Part shown: one piece after another, positions 8,292-16,645 of the stretch
How the letters are laid out: each line of letters starts with the position of its first letter
Numbering within the stretch: position 1 is the first letter of the stretch
From: Rhodobacteraceae bacterium EhC02
GTDB lineage: Bacteria > Pseudomonadota > Alphaproteobacteria > Rhodobacterales > Rhodobacteraceae
Assembly: GCA_001650895.1 (NCBI GenBank)
Contig: LXYH01000007.1
Span: 1 to 38,080 of the forward strand
Reading direction: 5' to 3'
DNA: 38,080 nt
Notes under the pieces: model-generated
Told to the model about the DNA's origin: nothing
Seen by the model: the letters and a program-made list of their open reading frames with translations, nothing else
Database searches by the model: none
Position numbers and translations under genes: made by a program

Positions 8292-8732
8292 TCAGGCGGC
8301 CTTGCGGCGCAGGATATGGATGGCCGTGTAGCGCATGACCGCATCCCCATCCTGGTTGACCACCTCGTAGGCGATGGTCGTGCGCCCGCGGTCAGGCCGC
8401 GAGGCTGACGGGACCGAGGCCACGACCTCGGCCCGCGTGGTCAGCGTATCGCCGGGGCGCACCGGGCGCAGCCATTGCACATCGCTCATGCCCGGCGATC
8501 CCATCGACGCCTCGTTCCAGATACCGGCCTCAAGCGTCTGGGTGAAAGAGGTCAGCATCGTGTGAAACCCGCTGGCGATGATCCCGCCATAGGGCGACGC
8601 GGCCGCGGCTTCGGCATCCAGATGGAAAGGCTGCGGATCCCAGAGCCGCGCGAAATCGGTGATCGCGTCAAGCGGCAGGGTCCTTGCCCCGGTCTCGAAC
8701 CGAAACCCCACCGGCAGATCATCGAAAAACAT
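8292..8732 (-). CDS. MaoC-like (R)-specific enoyl hydratase / acyl dehydratase
   Basis: A 146-residue protein with ATG 8732 after AAGGGGGGA. It is a single hotdog domain of the MaoC type with the hydratase motif around residues 27-40 (FARLWDPQPFHLD), the active-site Asp and His, and a following GGIIASGFHTM helix. The C-terminal half carries LRPVRPGDTLTTRAEVV. Family members hydrate trans-2-enoyl-CoA or dehydrate acyl-CoAs; the substrate cannot be told from sequence. The gene is convergent with trpA, with 12 bases between stops, and divergent from the lactate dehydrogenase gene. Confidence 0.88.
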   Translation of the reverse strand: MFFDDLPVGFRFETGARTLPLDAITDFARLWDPQPFHLDAEAAAASPYGGIIASGFHTMLTSFTQTLEAGIWNEASMGSPGMSDVQWLRPVRPGDTLTTRAEVVASVPSASRPDRGRTTIAYEVVNQDGDAVMRYTAIHILRRKAA

Positions 8733-8854
8733 GGCATCCCCCCTTCTGTTTCGGCCAAGACTAACCCGCGCTTGGCAGGCTGCAAATGAATGATTGCCTG
8801 ATAACGCCCCGATTGGTAACCAAAGCTAACCAAATCCTGCGAAAGGCCGCCGCC

Positions 8855-10021
8855 ATGCCCGTGATCACGAACATCAACGATCTCAAGCGCATCTACCGGC
8901 GCAAGACGCCCAAGATGTTCTATGATTACGCGGAAAGCGGCAGCTGGACGGAACAGACCTTCCGCGAGAACACATCCGATTTCGACCAGATCCGCCTGCG
9001 CCAGCGTGTCGCCGTGGACATGACCGGCCGCAGCACCGCAAGCCAGATGATCGGGCAGGACGTGACCATGCCGGTGGCGCTGGCCCCCGTTGGCCTGACC
9101 GGCATGCAATGCGCGGATGGCGAGATCAAGGCCGCGCGCGCGGCAGAGCGTTTCGGCGTGCCGTTCACCCTGTCGACCATGTCCATCAACTCGATCGAGG
9201 ATGTGGCGGGCGCGACGTCGAAACCCTTCTGGTTCCAGCTTTATACCATGAAGGACACCGATTATGTCAGCCGCCTGATCCAGCGGGCCAAGGATGCGAA
9301 ATGCTCTGCGCTGGTGATCACGCTGGACCTGCAGATCCTGGGCCAGCGGCACAAGGACCTCAAGAACGGCCTGAGCGCGCCGCCCAAACTGACGATCCCC
9401 ACCATGATCAACCTGGCCACCAAGTGGAGCTGGGGGATCGGGATGCTGTCGGCCAAACGGCGGCATTTCGGCAATATCGTCGGCCATGTGAAGGGGATTT
9501 CCGACGCATCGAGCCTGGGGGCCTGGACAGCCGAGCAGTTCGATCCCAGCCTTGACTGGGGCAAAATCGCCAAGATCAAGGAAGAATGGGGCGGCAAGGT
9601 CATCCTCAAGGGCATCCTTGACGCGGAAGACGCGAAGATGGCGCTGAGCGTGGGGGCGGATGCGATCATCGTGTCGAACCACGGCGGGCGGCAGCTGGAC
9701 GGGGCGATCAGCTCGATCCGCGCGCTGCCCTCGATCCTCGATGCGGTGGGCGACAAGATCGAGGTGCATCTGGACAGCGGCATCCGGTCGGGCCAGGACG
9801 TGCTGAAGGCGGTCGCGATGGGGGCACGCGGCACCTATATCGGGCGGGCCTTTGTCTATGGTCTGGGCGCGATGGGTCAGGAAGGCGTGAAGACCGCGCT
9901 TGAGGTGATCCACAAGGAGCTGGACATCTCGATGGCGCTCTGTGGCAAGCGCCGGATCGAGGAGCTGAACCGCGACGTGCTGCTGGTGCCCGAGGGCTTC
10001 GAGGGCCGCTGGCAGGCCTGA
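8855..10021 (+). CDS. lldD: FMN-dependent L-lactate dehydrogenase / alpha-hydroxy acid oxidase
   Basis: A 388-residue protein. I took ATG 8855 (MPVITNINDLKRIYRRKTPK) with GAAAGG upstream; the frame is open to 8786 but that adds a non-family extension. Motifs of the FMN-dependent hydroxy-acid dehydrogenases are present: MFYDYAESGSW, APVGLTGM, the FMN phosphate site near the C-terminus (HLDSGIRSGQDVLKAVAMGA) and the active-site SNHGGRQLDGA with catalytic His and Arg. It oxidises (S)-2-hydroxy acids, most likely L-lactate to pyruvate, feeding electrons to the respiratory chain. Lactate is the likeliest substrate, but glycolate or mandelate relatives cannot be excluded. The gene stands alone. Confidence 0.92.
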   Translation: MPVITNINDLKRIYRRKTPKMFYDYAESGSWTEQTFRENTSDFDQIRLRQRVAVDMTGRSTASQMIGQDVTMPVALAPVGLTGMQCADGEIKAARAAERFGVPFTLSTMSINSIEDVAGATSKPFWFQLYTMKDTDYVSRLIQRAKDAKCSALVITLDLQILGQRHKDLKNGLSAPPKLTIPTMINLATKWSWGIGMLSAKRRHFGNIVGHVKGISDASSLGAWTAEQFDPSLDWGKIAKIKEEWGGKVILKGILDAEDAKMALSVGADAIIVSNHGGRQLDGAISSIRALPSILDAVGDKIEVHLDSGIRSGQDVLKAVAMGARGTYIGRAFVYGLGAMGQEGVKTALEVIHKELDISMALCGKRRIEELNRDVLLVPEGFEGRWQA

Positions 10022-10041
10022 TCCGCAAGAACCTTCGGGGG

Positions 10042-10062
10042 TGTCCCATGATGGGACATTTT
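10042..10062 (+). terminator. Perfect palindrome, probable lldD terminator
   Basis: TGTCCCATGATGGGACA (10042-10058) has 8-bp arms around one central base and is followed by TTTT. As RNA this is a 7-bp stem with a 3-base loop and a short U-run 20 bases past the lldD stop. A second weak stem (GCGGG...CCCGC then TTTT) lies at 10120-10140. The symmetry would also suit a dimeric operator. Confidence 0.6.
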
Positions 10063-10256
10063 CCGGGGGCAATGATTTCAACGGGTTGCGGGACGGCGGT
10101 AAGGGTTTGTTAACGGTTTGCGGGGTGGAGCCCGCCTTTTCCCTGTCTTGATCCGATGCCCTGAGGCGTATTCCGATCGCTTTTCGGCTTGAGCCGGAAC
10201 ATGAGGACGTGAGCAGCGACAGTCGGGGCGCCTGATGCAAATCGAAAGGCTTTCGC

Positions 10257-10664
10257 GTGGACAACCTGGCGCAGGGAAAGTGTCTTTGCGGCGACGTGAG
10301 CTTTCACATATCGGGGGAGTTCGACAGCTTTTTCCTGTGTCATTGCGCGCGCTGCCGCAAGGATAGCGGTTCGTCACATGCGGCGAACCTGTTCTCGTCC
10401 AAGGCCAGGATCACCTGGCTTGCGGGCGAAGACAAGATCACGACCTTCCGGCTTCCGGGAACCCGGCATGTGAAGTGCTTTTGCCGCGATTGCGGTTCGG
10501 CGCTGCCGTTTTTGCAGGCCGAGGAGGGTGTTCTTGTCGTGCCGGCGGGGTCGCTTGACAGCCCGCTTGGCCTGCGGCCAACCGCGCATATCTGCCTGTC
10601 CAGTCGCGCGGATTGGGACGATGATCTGGCCCTGATCGCGGGTTTTGACGGGCTGCCCGGTTGA
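10257..10664 (+). CDS. GFA (CENP-V/glutathione-dependent formaldehyde-activating) family protein
   Basis: A 135-residue protein starting at GTG 10257, with GAAAGG 7 bases upstream and no in-frame ATG nearby. The cysteine pattern is that of the GFA fold: GKCLCG near residue 8, CHCARCRKDSG around 29-39, and CFCRDCGSALP around 70-80. Together these bind two zinc ions. The family contains the formaldehyde-glutathione adduct-forming protein Gfa, but most members have unknown substrates. No formaldehyde-oxidation genes are adjacent, so a role in formaldehyde detoxification is not supported by context. It stands alone after the lldD terminator, with 286 bases to the next start. Confidence 0.88.
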   Translation: MDNLAQGKCLCGDVSFHISGEFDSFFLCHCARCRKDSGSSHAANLFSSKARITWLAGEDKITTFRLPGTRHVKCFCRDCGSALPFLQAEEGVLVVPAGSLDSPLGLRPTAHICLSSRADWDDDLALIAGFDGLPG

Positions 10665-10950
10665 CGTTGGGGGGGCTGATAGACACCACCGCCATCGCCG
10701 ACACGCGGGGTGGCGATCCAACCTCTGTCTGGGGCAGTTTATCCCCGCCCAGTCATCGAGCCTCAGTTCGTGCCACTACGGTTGCAAAATCGCCGCCGCC
10801 GATTTGTTTCCGGGGGGCGTGTCGGCGATTGCGCGGCGGTGCGGGCACCTTGATTCCGCGCGGTGTCCGGCCCCCTTCCCCGCGGGATCGCTTTGACAGC
10901 CTGCCCGCGCCGGGGCAGTGTGGCCGCACATATGTGACAAGGTGCTGTTG

Positions 10951-11598
10951 ATGCTGGTTTTCGCCAATGCCAATCTGGTTCTCTTTGCCGTGCCCAAGAC
11001 GGGCAGCACGGCCTATCACCTGGCGCTCAGGGGCAAGGCGGATATCGTGCTGGCGGGGCGCGCCGCGATCAAGCACATGACCGCGCGCAAATATGACCGG
11101 CATTTCGCGCCCTATCTGGCGCAGGCGCACGGGCTGACGCCGGAACGGGTGGCGGTGATCCGCGACCCGCTGGAGCAGGTCCGCAGCTGGTATCGTTACC
11201 GCCAGCGCCCCGATACGGCAGGCCGGCCCAACAGCGCGGCGGGCCTGAGTTTCGATGAGTTCGTGCTGGCCTCTTTGCAGGACGATCCACCGCCCTACGC
11301 CCGGCTGGGCAACCAGCTGGCCTTCGTGTCGGACCGGCAGGGCACGATTCGCATCGATCACCTGTTCGCCTATGAACGCCCGGTAGTCTTTCGCCAGTTC
11401 CTGTCGGACCGGCTGGGTTTCGAGGTGAAGACCGACCAGAAGAACGTCTCGCCCCCCGCGCCCACGCCGATCAGCCCACAGGTGGAGGCACGGCTGCGCG
11501 CAGCGCGGACCGATGAATTCGCCCTGCATGACAGTATCCTGGCGGCAGGCGGCCATCTGGTCACGACCCTGGGCGACAGCGCACCGGATGAGGACTGA
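10951..11598 (+). CDS. Sulfotransferase-family protein
   Basis: A 215-residue protein. ATG 10951 has AAGG 8 bases upstream; the GTG at 10918 is in frame but weaker. It begins MLVFANANLVLFAVPKTGST, where PKTGST is the 5'-phosphosulfate loop of PAPS-dependent sulfotransferases. VAVIRDPLEQVRSWYRYRQ supplies the 3'-phosphate-binding Arg and Ser. The fold would be a P-loop kinase-like alpha/beta domain. Such small sulfotransferase-like proteins are frequent in roseobacters and usually lack a known acceptor. The protein is rather short for the family and has no membrane segment. The acceptor substrate is unknown and the neighbours give no clue. Confidence 0.75.
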   Translation: MLVFANANLVLFAVPKTGSTAYHLALRGKADIVLAGRAAIKHMTARKYDRHFAPYLAQAHGLTPERVAVIRDPLEQVRSWYRYRQRPDTAGRPNSAAGLSFDEFVLASLQDDPPPYARLGNQLAFVSDRQGTIRIDHLFAYERPVVFRQFLSDRLGFEVKTDQKNVSPPAPTPISPQVEARLRAARTDEFALHDSILAAGGHLVTTLGDSAPDED

Positions 11599-11665
11599 AA
11601 CCGCGAAAACCGGGCGATTCCCCCCTTTTCAAGCAGGGTGAATGCGTCTATACGCGCGACTTCAC

Positions 11666-11694
11666 GCGGACATACAGCCTTGGAGGATGTCCGC
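11666..11694 (+). promoter_or_regulatory. Leader hairpin upstream of rplY
   Basis: GCGGACAT (11666-11673) and ATGTCCGC (11687-11694) are perfect 8-base inverted repeats around a 13-base loop containing CCTTGGAGG. The hairpin ends 20 bases before the rplY ATG and lacks a T-run, so it is not a terminator. The position and shape suit a ribosomal-protein leader for feedback control by L25. L25 leaders are described in Gammaproteobacteria; this alphaproteobacterial one is my inference. Confidence 0.5.
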
Positions 11695-11714
11695 CCTAAC
11701 TTTGGAGAGATATT

Positions 11715-12338
11715 ATGGCTGGAGAAATTCCTGATCTTCACGCCCATGTCCGGACGGGGACAGGCAAGGGCGCCGCTCGTCAAGCACGTCGCGACGGCAT
11801 GGTTCCGGGGATCGTTTACGGTGGTGGCGCAGAGCCGCTGGCAATCAACATCCCCTTCAACGCGCTGCTCAAGCGCCTCAAGCAGGGCCGTTTCCTGTCG
11901 ACGCTGTTCAACCTGAAGGTTGAAGGCCAGGAAGACGTCCGCGTCATCTGCCGCAACGTGCAGCGCGACGTGGTCAAGGACCTGCCGACCCACCTGGACC
12001 TGATGCGCCTGCGTCGCACCAGCCGGATCAACCTGTTCATCCACGTCGACTTCATCAACCACGAGAAGTGCCCCGGCCTGAAAAAGGGCGGCGTGCTGAC
12101 CATCGTGCGTCCCGAGGTCGAACTGAACGTGCTGGCCGGTGACATTCCGGATCACGTGACCGTGGACCTGGCCGGGCTGAACATCGGTGACGTGATCACC
12201 ATTTCGTCCGTGTCGCTGCCGGAAGGCAGCAAGCCGACGATCGACCGCGATTTCGTGATCGCCAACATCTCGGCTCCGTCGGGCCTGCGCTCTTCGGGTG
12301 CGGATGACGACGCCGAAGGCGACGACACCGAAGAGTGA
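11715..12338 (+). CDS. rplY: 50S ribosomal protein L25/general stress protein Ctc
   Basis: A 207-residue protein with ATG 11715 after TTTGGAGAG. It is the long CTC-type form of L25: an N-terminal 5S-rRNA-binding domain ([23 protein letters not shown], then NIPFNALLK) and a C-terminal beta domain ([37 protein letters not shown]). An acidic tail ([13 protein letters not shown]) closes it. It binds 5S rRNA in the central protuberance of the large subunit. The pairing with pth downstream is the classic bacterial arrangement, here separated by one opposite-strand gene. A perfect hairpin precedes the start and a strong terminator follows the stop. Confidence 0.97.
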   Translation: MAGEIPDLHAHVRTGTGKGAARQARRDGMVPGIVYGGGAEPLAINIPFNALLKRLKQGRFLSTLFNLKVEGQEDVRVICRNVQRDVVKDLPTHLDLMRLRRTSRINLFIHVDFINHEKCPGLKKGGVLTIVRPEVELNVLAGDIPDHVTVDLAGLNIGDVITISSVSLPEGSKPTIDRDFVIANISAPSGLRSSGADDDAEGDDTEE

Positions 12339-12371
12339 TCGCGTCCACCCCTTGCGGGACAGTGACAGACA

Positions 12372-12401
12372 GGCGCGACCTTCCGGGGTCGCGCCTTTTT
12401 C
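12372..12401 (+). terminator. rho-independent terminator of rplY
   Basis: GGCGCGACC (12372-12380) pairs with GGTCGCGCC (12387-12395) around TTCCGG and is followed by TTTTT. It lies 33 bases past the rplY stop and about 20 bases before the end of the convergent monooxygenase gene. Confidence 0.92.
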
Positions 12402-12423
12402 ACATGCGCGGCCTTTTGGCCTC

Positions 12424-12744
12424 TCAGGTCTGGTGCAGGACCGTTTCATAGCCTTCGAACACCGGCGCGCCCATCAACGCCTCGCGCGTCGTGGTGTTTC
12501 CCGCGCCGCGATGGCTGTCGCGGAATTGCTGGGACCGTGTCCAGCCATCGAAATCGGCGCGGCTGGCCCAGATCACATGCGAGGTATAGAGCCGGAACCC
12601 GTCGCCATCCGGTCCCTTCAGCAGGCGGAATTCGACAAAGCCGGGCATGTCGTTCAGCCGGCTTTCACGGTCGCGCCACATGGTTTCGAATGCCTCTTCG
12701 TGACCATGACGGACCTTGAAGCGGTTCATTGCGATAAAGGACAT
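12424..12744 (-). CDS. Antibiotic biosynthesis monooxygenase (ABM) domain protein, HmoB/IsdG-like
   Basis: A 106-residue protein. The start at 12744 (MSFIAMNRFKVRHGHEEAFE) follows GGAGGCAGGA. The ferredoxin-like ABM fold is shown by MNRFKVRHGHEEAFETMWRDRE, MPGFVEFRLLKG and YTSHVIWASRADFDGWTRS, with the conserved Asn at the start and Phe/Trp in the strands. Family members include heme-degrading monooxygenases of the IsdG/HmoB type, which have Asn and Trp but also need a His. The late SHRGAG segment is compatible with this, but the activity is unproven. It lies convergent between rplY and pth and was presumably inserted into that pair. Confidence 0.82.
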   Translation of the reverse strand: MSFIAMNRFKVRHGHEEAFETMWRDRESRLNDMPGFVEFRLLKGPDGDGFRLYTSHVIWASRADFDGWTRSQQFRDSHRGAGNTTTREALMGAPVFEGYETVLHQT

Positions 12745-12864
12745 TCCTGCCTCCGCTGATGGATCATTCGGGGTGGCGCCGCCTTGGCGGGCTGGGGCAT
12801 AAGATTGAAAACGCCGGGCAAGGTCAATATCGTGATCGTCGGGCAAGCTGGAAAGGACGCGGGC

Positions 12865-13542
12865 ATGAAGCTCTTTGTCGGGCTGGGCAATCCGGGCGCG
12901 AAATACGCGGGCAACCGCCACAACATCGGCTTCATGGCGCTTGACGCCATCGCGCAGGCGCATGGCTTTGCTCCCTGGCGGTCCAAGTTCCAGGGCCAGA
13001 TCAGCGAGGGGCGGCTGGGCGGCACGCGGGTTGTGTTGCTCAAGCCAGAGACCTTCATGAACCTGTCGGGCCAGTCCGTAGGCGAGGCGATGCGCTTCTA
13101 CAAGATCGACCCGCCCGATGTGATCGTCTTTCATGACGAGCTGGACCTCGCCCCCGGCAAGCTGCGCCTGAAGCAGGGGGGCGGGCATGCGGGCCATAAC
13201 GGGCTGCGCTCGATCCACGGGCATATCGGCGAGGATTATGCGCGTGTCAGGCTGGGGATCGGCCATCCCGGCCATAAGGACCGGGTCGCGGGTTTTGTGC
13301 TGTCGGATTTCGCAACGGCCGATCAGACATGGCTTGACGACATGATGCGCGGCATTGCCGAAGGGGCGCCGATGCTGGCGGCGGGCGAAGGGCCGAAGTT
13401 CCTGAACACGGTGGCGCAGCGCATGGCGCCCGCACGGCCCGAAAAGGCGGCACCCGTGAAGACCGAGATGCCCAAGCCCGCGCCCGCGCCGGAGCCTGAC
13501 ACGCGCAACCCGCTGGAACGGTTGATCGACCGTTTCCGCTGA
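12865..13542 (+). CDS. pth: Peptidyl-tRNA hydrolase
   Basis: A 225-residue protein with ATG 12865 after GAAAGGA; the longer frame to 12784 adds nothing conserved. Motifs are KLFVGLGNPGAKYAGNRHNIG with the catalytic His, KPETFMNLSGQSV, the catalytic Asp in FHDELDL, and KQGGGHAGHNGLRSI. Pth frees tRNA from peptidyl-tRNA that has dropped off ribosomes and is essential. The core ends near residue 190. The last 35 residues form a Pro/Ala/Lys-rich extension (PEKAAPVKTEMPKPAPAPEP) ending NPLERLIDRFR, a tail seen in related alphaproteobacteria. It is the functional partner of rplY in translation upkeep. Confidence 0.98.
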   Translation: MKLFVGLGNPGAKYAGNRHNIGFMALDAIAQAHGFAPWRSKFQGQISEGRLGGTRVVLLKPETFMNLSGQSVGEAMRFYKIDPPDVIVFHDELDLAPGKLRLKQGGGHAGHNGLRSIHGHIGEDYARVRLGIGHPGHKDRVAGFVLSDFATADQTWLDDMMRGIAEGAPMLAAGEGPKFLNTVAQRMAPARPEKAAPVKTEMPKPAPAPEPDTRNPLERLIDRFR

Positions 13543-13567
13543 TCCCTCAAGCCCAAGGATACCCCCC

Positions 13568-14731
13568 ATGCGTTCCCTGTTGAAATGGACCCTGCGCGCA
13601 GTTGCGATGCTGATACTGGCCGCCGTGGTGCTGGGCGTCTGGAAGCGCGAAGAGATCGGGCGGCTGCTGGCGGTGAATTCCTTGTTCGCCGAGGAGAAGA
13701 TCGTCGGCAATTTCAGCGGGATGGAGCGGCTGTTCCTGACCGTGCCGATGGCGCGCGGGGATGGGCCTGTCAGCCCCCTGCCCCAAGGTGCGGCCATGGT
13801 GCCACCCGAGGGGATGGAGGACTGGATCACAGAGCGCGCCGTGACGGCGCTTGTCGTGCTGAAGGATGGCGAAATACGGCACGAAAGCTATCATCTTGAT
13901 ACCACCCCGACAGACAGGCGGATCAGCTGGTCGGTGGCGAAATCCTACCTTTCGGCCCTGATGGGGATCGTGCTGGAAGAAGGGGCCATCGACAGCCTGG
14001 ACGATCCCGTCACCAAATATGTGCCCGCGCTGGCGGGGAGCGCCTATGACGGCGCCACGATCCTGAACGTGCTGCAGATGGCAAGCGGCATCACGTTCAA
14101 CGAGGATTACCTGGATTTCAATTCCGACATCAACCGGATGGGCCGCGTGCTGGCGCTGGGACAGTCGATGGACGGTTTCGCCACCGGACTGACCGAGACA
14201 TTCATCGCGCCGGGGCGGCAATGGCAATATGTGTCGATCGACACCCATGTGATCGGGATGGTGATCCGGGGGGCCACCGGCCGCAGCATCCCTGACCTGA
14301 TGCAGGAAAAACTGATCGCGCCCATGGGCCTCGAGGCCGACCCCCTCTATATCACCGACGGTCATGGCACGGCCTTCGTGCTGGGCGGCCTGAACCTGAC
14401 CACGCGCGACTATGCGCGGTTCGGGCAGATGTTCCTGCAGATGGGCGACTGGAACGGGCGGCAGATCGTGCCGATCGACTGGGTCGCGGCCTCGACCGAG
14501 CCTTCGGCCCCGACAGCACCGGGCGCCGAACAATACGGGCTGCAATGGTGGATGGCCCCGGATGCGCCGGCGGGCGAATTCTATGGCCGGGGCATCTATG
14601 GGCAGTACATCTATATCAACCGCGCCAAGGGCGTCGTGATCGCGGCCAATGGCGCGGATCGCGCGTTTCGCACCGCAGGCGCAAATGAACAGAACATTGC
14701 CATGTTCCGCCGCATCACGGATGCTATGTAG
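13568..14731 (+). CDS. Membrane-anchored serine hydrolase, class C beta-lactamase-like
   Basis: A 387-residue protein starting at ATG 13568, 25 bases past pth, with AAGGA upstream. Residues about 7-25 are a single hydrophobic anchor (LRAVAMLILAAVVLGVW). The catalytic S-x-x-K motif is WSVAKSYLSALMGI, followed by EGAIDSLDDPVTKYVP, the Y-x-N-equivalent region YVSIDTHVIG and late GRGIYGQYIYIN. These features place it in the beta-lactamase/DD-peptidase/EstB esterase group (Pfam Beta-lactamase). The periplasmic-facing domain could act as an esterase or peptidase; resistance to beta-lactams is not implied. It may be co-transcribed with pth. Confidence 0.88.
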   Translation: MRSLLKWTLRAVAMLILAAVVLGVWKREEIGRLLAVNSLFAEEKIVGNFSGMERLFLTVPMARGDGPVSPLPQGAAMVPPEGMEDWITERAVTALVVLKDGEIRHESYHLDTTPTDRRISWSVAKSYLSALMGIVLEEGAIDSLDDPVTKYVPALAGSAYDGATILNVLQMASGITFNEDYLDFNSDINRMGRVLALGQSMDGFATGLTETFIAPGRQWQYVSIDTHVIGMVIRGATGRSIPDLMQEKLIAPMGLEADPLYITDGHGTAFVLGGLNLTTRDYARFGQMFLQMGDWNGRQIVPIDWVAASTEPSAPTAPGAEQYGLQWWMAPDAPAGEFYGRGIYGQYIYINRAKGVVIAANGADRAFRTAGANEQNIAMFRRITDAM

Positions 14732-14763
14732 ACAGGGTGTAGACCAGCAAAGACGAGGTTCCC

Positions 14764-15144
14764 ATGGTTCTGGACAAATATGCCTCCCTCAATGTCCTCG
14801 GAGAGGCGCTGACCCCCTGCTCATATGACCCGCTGACCGGATTCTTTCGCGATGGTCATTGCAACACCTGTGCCGAGGATCAGGGCAGCCATACGGTCTG
14901 CGCCATCATGACGGCGGAATTCCTGGCCTGGTCGAAATATGTCGGCAATGACCTGTCCACCCCGCGCCCCGAATTCGGCTTTGGCGGGCTGCAACCGGGT
15001 GACAACTGGTGCCTGTGCGCCGGCCGCTTCCTGCAGGCGGTGGACGAGGGCTGCGCGCCGCGCATCAATCTTGACGCGACGCATCAAACCGCGCTGGAGA
15101 TCGTCCCCTTCGAGGTGCTGGTCCGCCACGCTCTGCCGGAATAG
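14764..15144 (+). CDS. DUF2237 family protein
   Basis: A 126-residue protein, 32 bases past the serine hydrolase. It has the complete DUF2237 pattern: NVLGEALTPCSYDPLTGFFR, DGHCNTCAEDQGSHTVCA, MTAEFLAWSKYVGNDLSTP, and FGFGGLQPGDNWCLCAGRF. It ends with DATHQTALEIVPFEVL. The many conserved Cys suggest a metal site, but no activity is established for the family. It is cytoplasmic, without a signal peptide. It is the last gene of the plus-strand run and is closed by a strong terminator. Confidence 0.92.
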   Translation: MVLDKYASLNVLGEALTPCSYDPLTGFFRDGHCNTCAEDQGSHTVCAIMTAEFLAWSKYVGNDLSTPRPEFGFGGLQPGDNWCLCAGRFLQAVDEGCAPRINLDATHQTALEIVPFEVLVRHALPE

Positions 15145-15176
15145 CCCCGGCCGCTCTTGCACATTTTTGGAACGAT

Positions 15177-15211
15177 GAAGCCGGAAAGATCGCTCCTTCC
15201 GGCTTCTTCTT
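15177..15211 (+). terminator. rho-independent terminator after the DUF2237 gene
   Basis: GAAGCCGGAA (15177-15186) pairs perfectly with TTCCGGCTTC (15197-15206) around a 10-base loop and runs into TTCTT. Its right arm overlaps the beginning of a dispersed repeat element on the other strand (15202-15269). Confidence 0.85.
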
Positions 15212-15269
15212 GCTGGAAATATCCCGGGGGGAATCGTCGCACCGCGACGATGGGGGGCAGAGCCCCCCT
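15202..15269 (-). repeat. Dispersed AAGAAGAAGC element, copy A
   Basis: On the minus strand this reads, from the trpB end: hairpin GGGGGGCTCTGCCCCCC (15252-15268), a second stem TCGTCGC/GCGACGA (15234-15250), CCCCCCGGGATATTT, then GCAAGAAGAAGC. It begins 8 bases past the trpB stop and could serve as its terminator. Copies B (24601-24648) and C (35382-35432) share the ATATTT-x(3-4)-GCAAGAAGAAGC core. Confidence 0.7.
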
Positions 15270-15276
15270 GCCCCGA

Positions 15277-16518
15277 TCAGACCTTCATGTCGAAGCCCAA
15301 GTGTTTGGCGACGGTGAAGATATCCTTGTCACCGCGCCCGCACATGTTCATCACGATGATATGGTCGGCGGGCAGGTCGGGCGCGATTTTCGCCACATGG
15401 GCCAGCGCATGGCTGGGTTCCAGCGCGGGGATGATCCCTTCCAGCGCGCAGGACAGCTGGAACGCCTCAAGCGCCTCCTTGTCGGTGATGCTGACGTATT
15501 TGGCGCGACCGATGTCGTGCAGCCAGCTGTGTTCCGGCCCGATGCCGGGATAATCAAGCCCCGCCGAGATCGAGAAGCCTTCAAGGATCTGGCCGTCCTC
15601 GTCCTGCAGCAGGTAGGTGCGGTTGCCATGCAGCACGCCGGGGCGGCCGCCGGTCAGGCTGGCGCAATGCTCCATCTTCTCGTCAACGCCCTTGCCGCCG
15701 GCCTCGACCCCGATGATGTTGACCGAAGGATCGTCAAGGAAGGGGTAGAACAGTCCCATGGCGTTGGACCCGCCACCGATCGCGGCGATGACCGTATCGG
15801 GCAGGCGGCCTTCGCCCTCCTGCTCCGCCAGCTGCCAGCGCACTTCCTTGCCGATGATCGACTGGAAATCGCGGACCATCGCCGGATAGGGGTGCGGGCC
15901 TGCGACGGTGCCGATGCAGTAGAAAGTATCGCGCACATTGGTGACCCAGTCGCGCAGCGCGTCGTTCATCGCATCTTTCAGCGTGCCGCGCCCCGATGTC
16001 ACCGGCACCACCTCGGCACCCAGAAGCCGCATGCGGAAGACGTTGGGGGCCTGGCGTTCCACGTCATGCGCGCCCATGTAGACCACGCATTTCAGGCCGA
16101 ACTTGGCGCAGACCGTGGCCGTGGCCACGCCATGCTGACCGGCGCCGGTTTCCGCGATGATCCGGGTCTTGCCCATGCGGCGCGCCAGGATGATCTGGCC
16201 CAGCACGTTGTTGATCTTGTGCGCACCGGTATGGTTCAGCTCGTCCCGCTTGAGATAGATCTTGGCGCCGCCGAAATGCTTGGTCATCCGGTCGGCATAG
16301 TAAAGCGGCGAGGGGCGGCCCACGTAATGGGTCCACAGGTCGTCCATTTCCGCCCAGAAGGTCGGGTCGGTCTTGGCTTTCTCGTATTCCTCTTCCAGCG
16401 ACAGGATCAGGGGCATCAGGGTTTCAGACACGAAACGCCCGCCGAACTGGCCGAAACGGCCTTTCTCGTCGGGGCCGGTCATGAAGGAATTGATCAGATC
16501 TTCGGGCATCTTGGGCAC
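15277..16518 (-). CDS. trpB: Tryptophan synthase beta chain
   Basis: A 413-residue protein. I chose GTG 16518, which is preceded by AAAGGA; ATG 16509 is possible. Diagnostic TrpB motifs are [17 protein letters not shown], the PLP lysine in [28 protein letters not shown], the PLP-phosphate loop [11 protein letters not shown], and MCGRGDKD near the end. It joins indole and serine to form tryptophan, with TrpA. The gene lies downstream of trpF on the same strand with a B12-binding protein gene between, while trpA is about 7 kb away. A copy of a dispersed repeat follows the stop at once. Confidence 0.98.
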   Translation of the reverse strand: MPKMPEDLINSFMTGPDEKGRFGQFGGRFVSETLMPLILSLEEEYEKAKTDPTFWAEMDDLWTHYVGRPSPLYYADRMTKHFGGAKIYLKRDELNHTGAHKINNVLGQIILARRMGKTRIIAETGAGQHGVATATVCAKFGLKCVVYMGAHDVERQAPNVFRMRLLGAEVVPVTSGRGTLKDAMNDALRDWVTNVRDTFYCIGTVAGPHPYPAMVRDFQSIIGKEVRWQLAEQEGEGRLPDTVIAAIGGGSNAMGLFYPFLDDPSVNIIGVEAGGKGVDEKMEHCASLTGGRPGVLHGNRTYLLQDEDGQILEGFSISAGLDYPGIGPEHSWLHDIGRAKYVSITDKEALEAFQLSCALEGIIPALEPSHALAHVAKIAPDLPADHIIVMNMCGRGDKDIFTVAKHLGFDMKV

Positions 16519-16645
16519 TTTCCTTTGGCTGGATCAGTATCTAGCCCGTCTGCCCGGATCGGTAAAGCCACACGGCATGTTTTCAGCGACAGAGGTTTTG
16601 CGCCCCCCCCCGGACATGCGCGGCAGCACCGCCGCGACGCAGGGA

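Noticed and set aside
8552-10264. 570-residue minus-strand frame across the lactate dehydrogenase
   Set aside because: Antisense to lldD and out of frame with the MaoC gene; it only reflects lack of stops in GC-rich DNA.
12745-13830. Long N-terminal extension of the ABM monooxygenase frame
   Set aside because: It is antisense to pth; the family start MSFIAMNRF at 12744 has a ribosome binding site.
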